Of a DNA stretch of 64,000 nt, positions 47,524 to 56,819 are shown piece by piece. This DNA comes from Anas platyrhynchos (lineage: Eukaryota > Chordata > Aves > Anseriformes > Anatidae). The translations under genes were made by a program, and so were the position numbers. Below the pieces are notes generated by a model that worked only from the letters and a program-made list of their open reading frames with translations, ran no database searches and was not told the DNA's origin. Location: the NCBI RefSeq assembly GCF_047663525.1, contig NC_092612.1, positions 2,389,501 to 2,453,500 of the forward strand, written 5' to 3'. Each line of letters starts with the position of its first letter. Position 1 is the stretch's first letter.

Positions 47524-47940
47524 ATGTCCTGCTCCAGCCTGTGTGCCCCTGTGTGCGGGGTGGCTGCCCCGGCCCCTCTGGCTGACAGCGCCAACGAGCC
47601 CTGCGTGCGGCAGTGCCCCGACTCCACCGTGGTGATCCAGCCCCCGGCCACGGTGCTCACCTTGCCCGGACCCATCCTCAGCTCCTTCCCTCAGCACGCC
47701 GTGGTCGGCTCGGCGGGAGTCCCGGCTGTTGCAGGGGGCTTTGGTGGCAGTTTTGGAGGCCGTGGTGCCTTTGGGGGCTCTGGAGGCCTTGGGGGTTATG
47801 GTGGCCTTTTGGGCTCTGGAGGCCTTGGGGGTTATGGAGGCCTTGGCGGCTATGGGGGCTATGGAGCCTTTGGGAGCTGTGGATATGGCGGCTGGCGCCG
47901 GGGCCTCAGGTACCTCAGTGGCAATTGCGGGCCCTGCTAA
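47524..47940 (+). CDS. K22, claw-type beta-keratin, 138 aa
   Basis: As K18 but with Ser76. TATA 47335-47341; exon 1 about 47365-47404; intron 47405-47502; poly(A) signal 48272-48277. The 3' flank is class E. It shares with K5, K11 and K16 the GCAGCCCGCTATCC form of exon 1, although those genes have class-A flanks. Confidence 0.94.
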   Translation: MSCSSLCAPVCGVAAPAPLADSANEPCVRQCPDSTVVIQPPATVLTLPGPILSSFPQHAVVGSAGVPAVAGGFGGSFGGRGAFGGSGGLGGYGGLLGSGGLGGYGGLGGYGGYGAFGSCGYGGWRRGLRYLSGNCGPC

Positions 47941-48277
47941 GCCCACGTCTGGCTCCTGCCCCTGAAGAAGGAGAGCTCCTCAGCTGCCCTGGAACGTCCC
48001 GACATGACACCAGCAGGAAAAGCTCCTCTTTGGTGTCACTCATCTCTAGAGCTTGGAGGTCATGTGCCTGCATGGGGCCCAGCTCTCTCTTTATCATGTC
48101 CTAGTTGGGCTTTGCTTCAGGACTTGCTGCCCCATGACAATGCAACCCCATGGAACTGCCTTTTCCTGTGGCTGGCTGCTGCTCTCCTCCTCCCTGCATC
48201 TTGCAAGGAGTTGGAGGCTGCCTCTGCCCAGGGGCTGCCCTTCTGCCTTCTCCTTGCTTCCCTGGACCTTCAATAAA

Positions 48278-49759
48278 AGCTCTGTTGCACCACATTCTTG
48301 ACCCATGGTATTTCTTCATCATTCTTCTTCCAGACTTCCCCCAAAACCCAGAGCCAGGGCAGTTGGGATGCTGGCTGCACTCCTGCCTTTGCTACTGAGG
48401 TCTTTGGGCCGCTGGGGCAGGGCATTACAACTGAAGATCAGAGGCCCTGGTGGGTCTTGTAGAGGACAGGCCCCTGAACCTCCTCCCTTCTCTCACCGGG
48501 TAGAATGGCAATGAGTACCGAATCCTATTGTGAAAACATGAAAAAGCAACAGCCATCTTGCACAGCCACCACAGCATGTTTGACCCCTTTATATTGCCTT
48601 TTCTATGGTCAGCCATGGAGGTCTGGGGAGACAGAGAGATGGCCACTGCATGGTCAGGGCTGCTGCCACCTGCTGACTGTGCCCACGTGCACAGCTGCAG
48701 GTGGTGGCACTGGGAAGGGGTGAAGGAGACACAATCAAGTCTGCCCCAAGTTCCCCTCACATCCATGTACCCATTGCAGCCATCCAGATCCAGGGAGTAC
48801 AAACGCCTTGAGTAGGCGGTGCGTGTCCGTACCCGCCTCATGTCCCTTCATTCCCTAAGTGTCTTCTGATCGTGTGATCCTGGCTCTGCACAGTGGTCTT
48901 TCTTTGAGACTGTTCCTGTGAGGGAAGTCAACAAGAGCAGCGGGGCAGCACGTTGGTCAGTGGTGGGGGCTCAGGAGAACATGCATCACCCATAATTGTC
49001 ATGGCAGGGGAAGGGGAAAATGGCTGTGAACTGTCAGAGCAGCCACAGCTTTCCTCCACCACCTGCGCAGAAGTTTGTGTGTCTCCTCTTGTGCTTGGGG
49101 ACATCTTTTCCAATTCTGCCCATCCGCACCACTCCCTAGGCTCCAGTGCAAGGACCGCCAGCCAACCCCTGGGTGCTGCCTCACATAGCATCCCGTGCAT
49201 GCTGGGTGAGGGCAGAGTGGTGGGAGGCAGCCGGTGTGCCTCATCACGGCTGTTATGGCCAGGTGTTCTGGGGGCCTGGCCATGCAGACTGCTTTGTGTG
49301 CTGGTGTGTGAGGAAGGGCAGCCAAGGCCTGGCAGCATGTCTGCAGCATGGAGCTGTGTGGAGCACTGCTGTCCTACTTGGCCAGAGCTGTGTCCCCCGG
49401 CTACAGGTAGGCAAGCTGTGTATCCAGGGAAGAGCTTCTGGCCCAGTGGTGAGGAAAAGCTTGCCAGTGCTCCATGGAGATTTAGGAGGAAGAGGAGGGA
49501 AACTGGAGGGGGTGGAGGAAAGGCTAGTGGGGGACCCTCAGCCTCCTTCCTCTGCCCCTTGGCCTCCCTGTTGACTCTAACCAGGCGTTTGCCCTTGGGG
49601 AGGCTGTGGCGACCCTCTTGTAATGGCCGTGTGTGCAGGGCCTTTGGAGGAGCTGAGGGAGTGCCTGTGGTGCTCTTGAGGACTCCCCGATGGCAGCTCC
49701 CAGGCCTCACAGGAAGTGTCACAGAAAAGACAGGGTCCAGAATGTGTTGTAACAGAGCT
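48278..49759. other. Spacer 11 (E to D, forward, 1,482 bp, with B-type patch)
   Basis: Conserved block 48558-48815. At about 48503-48560 it carries the B-type sequence (GAATGGCAATGAGTACC...) in an otherwise E-type, CR1-free spacer. Spacer 12, otherwise nearly identical, has the E-type form (GAAAGGCAACGCATCC). This looks like a short gene-conversion tract. No gene. Confidence 0.75.
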
Positions 49760-50075
49760 TTTATTTCAGGTCCAGGGGAGCAGGGAGATGGCAGAAGGGC
49801 AGCCCCTGACTCCTTGCAGAAGGCAGAGCGTTGGTGAGCAGCAGCCTTGCAACAGGAGGCGTCCAATTCTTGGCTGCATCATTGTGGGGCATTGATTCCT
49901 AAAGCAAAGCTCAAACAGGAAGGAGAAGCACAGAGGAGCCCCATGCAGGCACAAGACCTCCAAGCTCTTCAATTTGATGATGCTACAGCGGAGCCTTTAA
50001 TGGCAACATCAGGTGGGAATATTGCAAGGCAATTCCAGAGCTCACCTTCATCATAGACTGGAGCCAGAGGTGGGC

Positions 50076-50510
50076 TTAGCAGGGCCCACAGTTGCCACTG
50101 AGGTACCTGTGACCCCGGCACCAGCCACCGTATCCGCAGCTCCCAAAGGCTCCATAGCCCCCATAGCCGCCAAGGCCTCCATAACCCCCAAGGCCTCCAT
50201 AACCCCCAAGGCCTCCAGAGCCCAAAAGGCCACCATAACCCCCAAGGCCTCCAGAGCCCCCAAAGGCACCACGGCCTCCAAAAGTGCCGCCAAAGCCCCC
50301 TGCAACAGCCGGGACTCCCGCCGAGCCGACCACGGCGTGCTGAGGGAAGGAGCTGAGGATGGGTCCGGGCAAGGTGAGCACTGTGGCCGGGGGCTGGATC
50401 ACCACGGTGGAGTCGGGGCACTGCCGCACGCAGGGCTCGTTGGCGCTGTCAGCCAGCGGGGCCGGGGCAGCCACCCCGCACACAGGGGCACACAGGCTGG
50501 AGCAGGACAT
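50076..50510 (-). CDS. K23, claw-type beta-keratin, 144 aa
   Basis: As K19 but with Arg131Cys (Trp-Cys-Arg-Gly-His), which adds a ninth cysteine next to the C-terminal Cys-rich end and could give another disulfide. TATA 50693-50699; exon 1 about 50630-50669; intron 50532-50629; poly(A) signal 49760-49765. The 3' flank is class D. Confidence 0.94.
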   Translation of the reverse strand: MSCSSLCAPVCGVAAPAPLADSANEPCVRQCPDSTVVIQPPATVLTLPGPILSSFPQHAVVGSAGVPAVAGGFGGTFGGRGAFGGSGGLGGYGGLLGSGGLGGYGGLGGYGGLGGYGGYGAFGSCGYGGWCRGHRYLSGNCGPC

Positions 50511-50699
50511 CTTCCACGTAGGCAAGGAGTACTGCAAAGGGCAGGCAGAGTTAGGCAAGGGTCTGGGGAGAGGCTGTATTGATGGAGGCAGGGAGAGAGC
50601 CCCGAGAAGCCTCCAAGAGCACGACTTACCCAGGTGATCTGTTTAGAGACAAGTGGAGGAAGCGGGATAGAGGGCTGCAAAGCCCTCAGCCCTTTTATA

Positions 50700-51559
50700 C
50701 CTGTCCCAGAGAGCCCCTGGCATCAAACATAGGTGGAAGCCCCAGATATTCCTGCAATAAAGCTGACAGCCTGCATGAAAATATGGTGAGGTGGGGCAAT
50801 TATATCCCTCCCCATTTGGGACATGGAGGTGCAAACTTGCACTGGGAAATAGGGAGGTGATGGGAGGGACAGACGATGAAAGGCCAGCCACTGCTGAAGC
50901 TGACCCCACGGCACCAATAAACCCCAATGAGTTCCTAATCCTCCGGGCCAACTGGGCTGCACCCAAAATGCCAACATAGCCACAGCTCTTTACTTGGCCT
51001 TCAGGTGAATTGGAGAGCAAGGAGTAGCACATGTCCCACGGGGCAGGGAGAAGGGCAATCATAGGGATGCTCCTCAACTCCCACCCAAGTGACTCACAGC
51101 CCCTGCCTATACAGGGTGATAGTGAGTGTTTGGAAGCTTCCGCAAGTGGCTGTGATGGCTTCATGCCTTTACCCAAACTTCCAACACCTCTGTTTACCAG
51201 CCCATAAAAGGTGGATAATGACAGGTGTGCTGGCTGTGCACAGGGTACCAAAGTGCTTCTTCGGCAAAATGCACGTGACTGTTCCACATAGAAAATGTTT
51301 AGGATTAGGAATTCATTGGGGTTTATTGGTGCCATGAGGTCAGCTTCAGGAGCGACTGGCCTTTCATGTAGTTGCATGTCACGGTCTGTCCCTTCCGTCA
51401 CATTCCTCTTCCCCAGGGCACGTTTGCGCCTCAATGTCCCCAGTGGGGAAGGATATAATTTCCCCACATCATCACGTGTGTCGTGAAGGGTGTCAGTTTT
51501 ATTGCATGAATATCTGGGGCTTCCACCTATGTTTGATGCCAGGGGCTCTCTGAGACAGG
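50700..51559. promoter_or_regulatory. Divergent promoter P12 (type delta)
   Basis: This 860-bp interval is essentially the same as P11 at offset 4,225. The central word is at 51106-51125, plus strand. It drives K23 and K24. Confidence 0.7.
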
Positions 51560-51748
51560 TATAAAAGGGCTGAGGGCTTTGCAGCCCGCTATCCTGCTTC
51601 CTCCACTTGTCTCTAAACAGATCACCTGGGTAAGTCGTGCTCTTGGAGGCTTCTCGGGGCTCTCTCCCTGCCTCCATCAATACAGCCTCTCCCCAGACCC
51701 TTGCCTAACTCTGCCTGCCCTTTGCAGTACTCCTTGCCTACGTGGAAG

Positions 51749-52165
51749 ATGTCCTGCTCCAGCCTGTGTGCCCCTGTGTGCGGGGTGGCTGCCCCGGCCC
51801 CGCTGGCTGACAGCGCCAACGAGCCCTGCGTGCGGCAGTGCCCCGACTCCACCGTGGTGATCCAGCCCCCGGCCACGGTGCTCACCTTGCCCGGACCCAT
51901 CCTCAGCTCCTTCCCTCAGCACGCCGTGGTCGGCTCGGCGGGAGTCCCGGCTGTTGCAGGGGGCTTTGGTGGCAGTTTTGGAGGCCGTGGTGCCTTTGGG
52001 GGCTCTGGAGGCCTTGGGGGTTATGGTGGCCTTTTGGGCTCTGGAGGCCTTGGGGGTTATGGAGGCCTTGGCGGCTATGGGGGCTATGGAGCCTTTGGGA
52101 GCTGTGGATATGGCGGCTGGCGCCGGGGCCTCAGGTACCTCAGTGGCAATTGCGGGCCCTGCTAA
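51749..52165 (+). CDS. K24, claw-type beta-keratin, 138 aa
   Basis: The protein is identical to K22. TATA 51560-51566; exon 1 about 51590-51629; intron 51630-51727; poly(A) signal 52497-52502. The 3' flank is class E. Confidence 0.94.
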   Translation: MSCSSLCAPVCGVAAPAPLADSANEPCVRQCPDSTVVIQPPATVLTLPGPILSSFPQHAVVGSAGVPAVAGGFGGSFGGRGAFGGSGGLGGYGGLLGSGGLGGYGGLGGYGGYGAFGSCGYGGWRRGLRYLSGNCGPC

Positions 52166-52502
52166 GCCCACGTCTGGCTCCTGCCCCTGAAGAAGGAGAG
52201 CTCCTCAGCTGCCCTGGAACGTCCCGACATGACACCAGCAGGAAAAGCTCCTCTTTGGTGTCACTCATCTCTAGAGCTTGGAGGTCATGTGCCTGCATGG
52301 GGCCCAGCTCTCTCTTTATCATGTCCTAGTTGGGCTTTGCTTCAGGACTTGCTGCCCCATGACAATGCAACCCCATGGAACTGCCTTTTCCTGTGGCTGG
52401 CTGCTGCTCTCCTCCTCCCTGCATCTTGCAAGGAGTTGGAGGCTGCCTCTGCCCAGGGGCTGCCCTTCTGCCTTCTCCTTGCTTCCCTGGACCTTCAATA
52501 AA

Positions 52503-53976
52503 AGCTCTGTTGCACCACATTCTTGACCCATGGTATTTCTTCATCATTCTTCTTCCAGACTTCCCCCAAAACCCAGAGCCAGGGCAGTTGGGATGCTGGC
52601 TGCACTCCTGCCTTTGCTACTGAGGTCTTTGGGCCGCTGGGGCAGGGCATTACAACTGAAGATCAGAGGCCCTGGTGGGTCTTGTAGAGGACAGGCCCCT
52701 GAACCTCCTCCCTTCTCTCACCGGGTAGAAAGGCAACGCATCCCCAATACTACTTGGAGAACATGACAGAGAACTTGCACAGCCACCACAGCATGTTTGA
52801 CCCCTTTATATTGCCTTTTCTATGGTCAGCCATGGAGGTCTGGGGAGACAGAGAGATGGCCACTGCATGGTCAGGGCTGCTGCCACCTGCTGACTGTGCC
52901 CACGTGCACAGCTGCAGGTGGTGGCACTGGGAAGGGGTGAAGGAGACACAATCAAGTCTGCCCCAGGTTCCCCTCACATCCATGTACCCATTGCAGCCAT
53001 CCAGATCCAGGGAGTACAAACGCCTTGAGTAGGCGGTGCGTGTCCGTACCCGCCTCATGTCCCTTCATTCCCTAAGTGTCTTCTGATCGTGTGATCCTGG
53101 CTCTGCACAGTGGTCTTTCTTTGAGACTGTTCCTGTGAGGGAAGTCAACAAGAGCAGCGGGGCAGCACGTTGGTCAGTGGTGGGGGCTCAGGAGAACATG
53201 CATCACCCATAATTGTCATGGCAGGGGAAGGGGAAAATGGCTGTGAACTGTCAGAGCAGCCACAGCTTTCCTCCACCACCTGCGCAGAAGTTTGTGTGTC
53301 TCCTCTTGTGCTTGGGGACATCTTTTCCAATTCTGCCCATCCGCACCACTCCCTAGGCTCCAGTGCAAGGACCGCCAGCCAACCCCTGGGTGCTGCCTCA
53401 CATAGCATCCCGTGCATGCTGGGTGAGGGCAGAGTGGTGGGAGGCAGCCGGTGTGCCTCATCACGGCTGTTATGGCCAGGTGTTCTGGGGGCCTGGCCAT
53501 GCAGACTGCTTTGTGTGCTGGTGTGTGAGGAAGGGCAGCCAAGGCCTGGCAGCATGTCTGCAGCATGGAGCTGTGTGGAGCACTGCTGTCCTACTTGGCC
53601 AGAGCTGTGTCCCCCGGCTACAGGTAGGCAAGCTGTGTATCCAGGGAAGAGCTTCTGGCCCAGTGGTGAGGAAAAGCTTGCCAGTGCTCCATGGAGATTT
53701 AGGAGGAAGAGGAGGGAAACTGGAGGGGGTGGAGGAAAGGCTAGTGGGGGACCCTCAGCCTCCTTCCTCTGCCCCTTGGCCTCCCTGTTGACTCTAACCA
53801 GGCGTTTGCCCTTGGGGAGGCTGTGGCGACCCTCTTGTAATGGCCGTGTGTGCAGGGCCTTTGGAGGAGCTGAGGGAGTGCCTGTGGTGCTCTTGAGGAC
53901 TCCCCGATGGCAGCTCCCAGGCCTCACAGGAAGTGTCACAGAAAAGACAGGGTCCAGAATGTGTTGTAACAGAGCT
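52503..53976. other. Spacer 12 (E to D, forward, 1,474 bp)
   Basis: Conserved block 52754-53032. It is nearly identical to spacer 11 apart from the patch described there. No CR1 and no gene. Confidence 0.7.
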
Positions 53977-54292
53977 TTTATTTCAGGTCCAGGGGAGCAG
54001 GGAGATGGCAGAAGGGCAGCCCCTGACTCCTTGCAGAAGGCAGAGCGTTGGTGAGCAGCAGCCTTGCAACAGGAGGCGTCCAATTCTTGGCTGCATCATT
54101 GTGGGGCATTGATTCCTAAAGCAAAGCTCAAACAGGAAGGAGAAGCACAGAGGAGCCCCATGCAGGCACAAGACCTCCAAGCTCTTCAATTTGATGATGC
54201 TACAGCGGAGCCTTTAATGGCAACATCAGGTGGGAATATTGCAAGGCAATTCCAGAGCTCACCTTCATCATAGACTGGAGCCAGAGGTGGGC

Positions 54293-54727
54293 TTAGCAGG
54301 GCCCACAGTTGCCACTGAGGTACCTGTGACCCCGGCACCAGCCACCGTATCCGCAGCTCCCAAAGGCTCCATAGCCCCCATAGCCGCCAAGGCCTCCATA
54401 ACCCCCAAGGCCTCCATAACCCCCAAGGCCTCCAGAGCCCAAAAGGCCACCATAACCCCCAAGGCCTCCAGAGCCCCCAAAGGCACCACGGCCTCCAAAA
54501 GTGCCGCCAAAGCCCCCTGCAACAGCCGGGACTCCCGCCGAGCCGACCACGGCGTGCTGAGGGAAGGAGCTGAGGATGGGTCCAGGCAAGGTGAGCACCG
54601 TGGCCGGGGGCTGGATCACCACGGTGGAGTCGGGGCACTGCTGCACGCAGGGCTCGTTGACGCTGTCAGCCAGCGGGGCCGGGGCAGCCACCCCGCACAC
54701 AGGGGCACACAGGCTGGAGCAGGACAT
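54293..54727 (-). CDS. K25, claw-type beta-keratin, 144 aa
   Basis: It shares Cys131 with K23 but adds two private changes around the start of the core, Ala23Val and Arg29Gln. TATA 54910-54916; exon 1 about 54847-54886, with several differences (GACAACTGGAAGGAGCTGG) from the otherwise constant exon; intron 54749-54846; poly(A) signal 53977-53982. The 3' flank is class D. As the last but one gene, it appears less homogenised than internal copies. Confidence 0.93.
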   Translation of the reverse strand: MSCSSLCAPVCGVAAPAPLADSVNEPCVQQCPDSTVVIQPPATVLTLPGPILSSFPQHAVVGSAGVPAVAGGFGGTFGGRGAFGGSGGLGGYGGLLGSGGLGGYGGLGGYGGLGGYGGYGAFGSCGYGGWCRGHRYLSGNCGPC

Positions 54728-54916
54728 CTTCCACGTAGGCAAGGAGTACTGCAAAGGGCAGGCAGAGTTAGGCAAGGGTCTGGGGAGAGGCTGTATTGAT
54801 GGAGGCAGGGAGAGAGCCCCGAGAAGCCTCCAAGAGCACGACTTACCCAGGTGATCTGTTTAGAGACAACTGGAAGGAGCTGGATAGAGGGCTGCAAAGC
54901 CCTCAGCCCTTTTATA

Positions 54917-55794
54917 CCTGTCCTAGAGAGCCTGCAGCATCAGGCTGCATGCAGGGGTGAATGCCCCAGATGTTCAGGCAAAAAAGCCTGCATGAATCAT
55001 GACAAATGTGGAGATTTGGGGCAATTATATCCTTCCCCATTGGGGACACTGAAATGCAAACTTGCTCTGGTTAACAGGATGCTGATGGGATGAATAGGCC
55101 TTTACACATAACCTCATGAAAGGCCATCCACTGCTGAAACTGACCTTGGAACACCAAAAGCCTGATTTCTTCCTAATCCCAAACTTTGTCTGTGTGGAAG
55201 AGTCATGGGCTATTGGTCGAAGAAGTGCTTTGCAATCCTGTACACAGCCAGCCTTCCTGTCATTACCTCCATTTTACAGGCTGGTAAACAGAGGTGGTGG
55301 AAGTTTGGGTAAAGGGATGAAGCCATCACAGCCACTTGCAGAAGCTCCCAGACACTCACCATCACCCTGTACAGGCGAGGGCTGCAAGGCACTCAGGGGG
55401 GAGATTAGGATCATCCCTAACCATTAAGTTTCTCTCTGCCCTGTGGGCCATGTGCTACTCCTTGCTCTCCAATTCGCCTGAAGGCCAAGCAAAGAGCTGT
55501 AGCTGTGTTGGTGTTTTGGGTGAAGCCAGATCTGCCTGGGGGTTTTGGAACTCATTGGGGTTTATTGGTGCCATGAGGTCAGCTTCAGCAGTGGCTGGTC
55601 TTTTAAGTGACTGTCACAGCTTATCCCTTTCATCATGTTCCTCTTCCCCAAGGTACGTTTAAGCCTCAGTGTCCCCAGTTGGGAGGTATAAAATTGCTTT
55701 GCATTTCCACGTGTGTCATGATTCATGTTGTCTTTATTGCATGAATATCTGGGACTTCCACACCTGTTTGATGCCACAGGCTGTCTGAGACAGG
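54917..55794. promoter_or_regulatory. Divergent promoter P13 (type epsilon)
   Basis: This 878-bp interval is the most divergent promoter. The central word is still present at 55356-55375, minus strand, exact for all 20 bases. Its survival in the otherwise diverged edge pair is the best sequence argument that the central element is functional. Confidence 0.7.
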
Positions 55795-56312
55795 TATAAA
55801 AGCACAGAGGGTTTCACAGGCCTCTGTCCTGCATCTTCCATTTGTCTCTTACCAGATCACTTGGGTAAGTCCATGTCTTATGTGCCTCTTCTATTCCTCA
55901 GCAGTCATTTCATCAATTGCATCTATTGGTGTTTGTTCTACCATTCTTTTTGCAGTGTTGAATAGGCTTGGTTGTAATGGTAGTGTTTCACAGCTATGGG
56001 AAGGATGGATATTGAAACTTCAGGCATGGTGCTTTGAGCTTCCCAACACAACTAAGTCCTTTGAGTGCTCAGTCTCTTTCCATGTACTTTGGATGATGTG
56101 GTTTTTCCTGTGTCCTTAGGGCCAGGGAGAGTAAGTGATCTACACCAGCTTTGTAAATGAATACTGTCCTTATGCTCTGACTGCCTGATATGATGCAGAG
56201 CATTTCCTGGGGCACAAGCTCCAAGAACAAGAGAGCCACAGGGTATTTGCAATGCGGTTATGTTCTGACCCCTGCTCTGCCTTCTCTCACAGCTTTGCCT
56301 GCAAATCAAAGG

Positions 56313-56729
56313 ATGTCCTGCTCCAGCCTGTGTGTGCCTCTGTGTGGGGTGGCCGCCCCGGCACCCCTGGCTGACAGTGCCAATGAGCCCTGCGTGCGGC
56401 AGTGCCCCGACTCCACCGTGGTGATCCAGCCCCCGGCCACGGTGCTCACCTTGCCTGGACCCATCCTCAGCTCCTTCCCTCAGCACGCCGTGGTCGGCTC
56501 GGCGGGAGTCCCGGCTGTTGCAGGGGGCTTTGGTGGCACTTTTGGAGGCCGTGGTGCCTTTGGGGGCTCTGGAGGCCTTGGGGGTTATGGTGGCCTTTTG
56601 GGCTCTGGAGGCCTTTTGGGCTATGGAGGCATTGGAGGTTATGGGGGCTATGGAGCCTTTGGGAGCTGTGGATATGGAGGTTGGGCTCTAAGCCACAGGT
56701 ATCTCAGTGGCAACTGCGGGCCCTGCTAA
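56313..56729 (+). CDS. K26, edge claw-type beta-keratin, 138 aa
   Basis: This is the most divergent array member. It has Val8, Leu10, Ser86, a tail with [12 protein letters not shown], and Trp-Ala-Leu-Ser-His-Arg-Tyr in place of Trp-Arg-Arg-Gly. TATA 55795-55801, without the GAGGGCT dyad; exon 1 ends at 55864; the intron is 428 bp (55865-56292) and unrelated in length to the 98-bp intron of the others; poly(A) signal 56814-56819. Exon 2 has a different 20-nt leader. By contrast, about 56383-56614 is nearly identical to the array, including a T in CTTGCCTGGACC shared with neighbour K25. This suggests partial conversion of an older edge gene. The 3' flank is unique (class F). Confidence 0.92.
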   Translation: MSCSSLCVPLCGVAAPAPLADSANEPCVRQCPDSTVVIQPPATVLTLPGPILSSFPQHAVVGSAGVPAVAGGFGGTFGGRGAFGGSGGLGGYGGLLGSGGLLGYGGIGGYGGYGAFGSCGYGGWALSHRYLSGNCGPC

Positions 56730-56819
56730 ACTCCAAAGGCCCATGGAATGCAGTGCTGCATCTGCCTTGAGCCTTTACAAACAGCTACCTTTGATTTCTA
56801 CCACCAGATGCAGAATAAA

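Larger units (their letters stand above)
38026..54292. repeat. 4.2-kb tandem units, four copies (delta pairs)
   Basis: Plus-strand genes K18, K20, K22 and K24 lie 4,233, 4,216 and 4,225 bp apart. Each unit has a delta promoter, a class-E gene, an E-to-D spacer and a class-D gene. Shared derived changes (CAGGTATAAAAGG, ACAATCAAG, class-E Ser76) place the last two units as the youngest pair. Confidence 0.85.
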
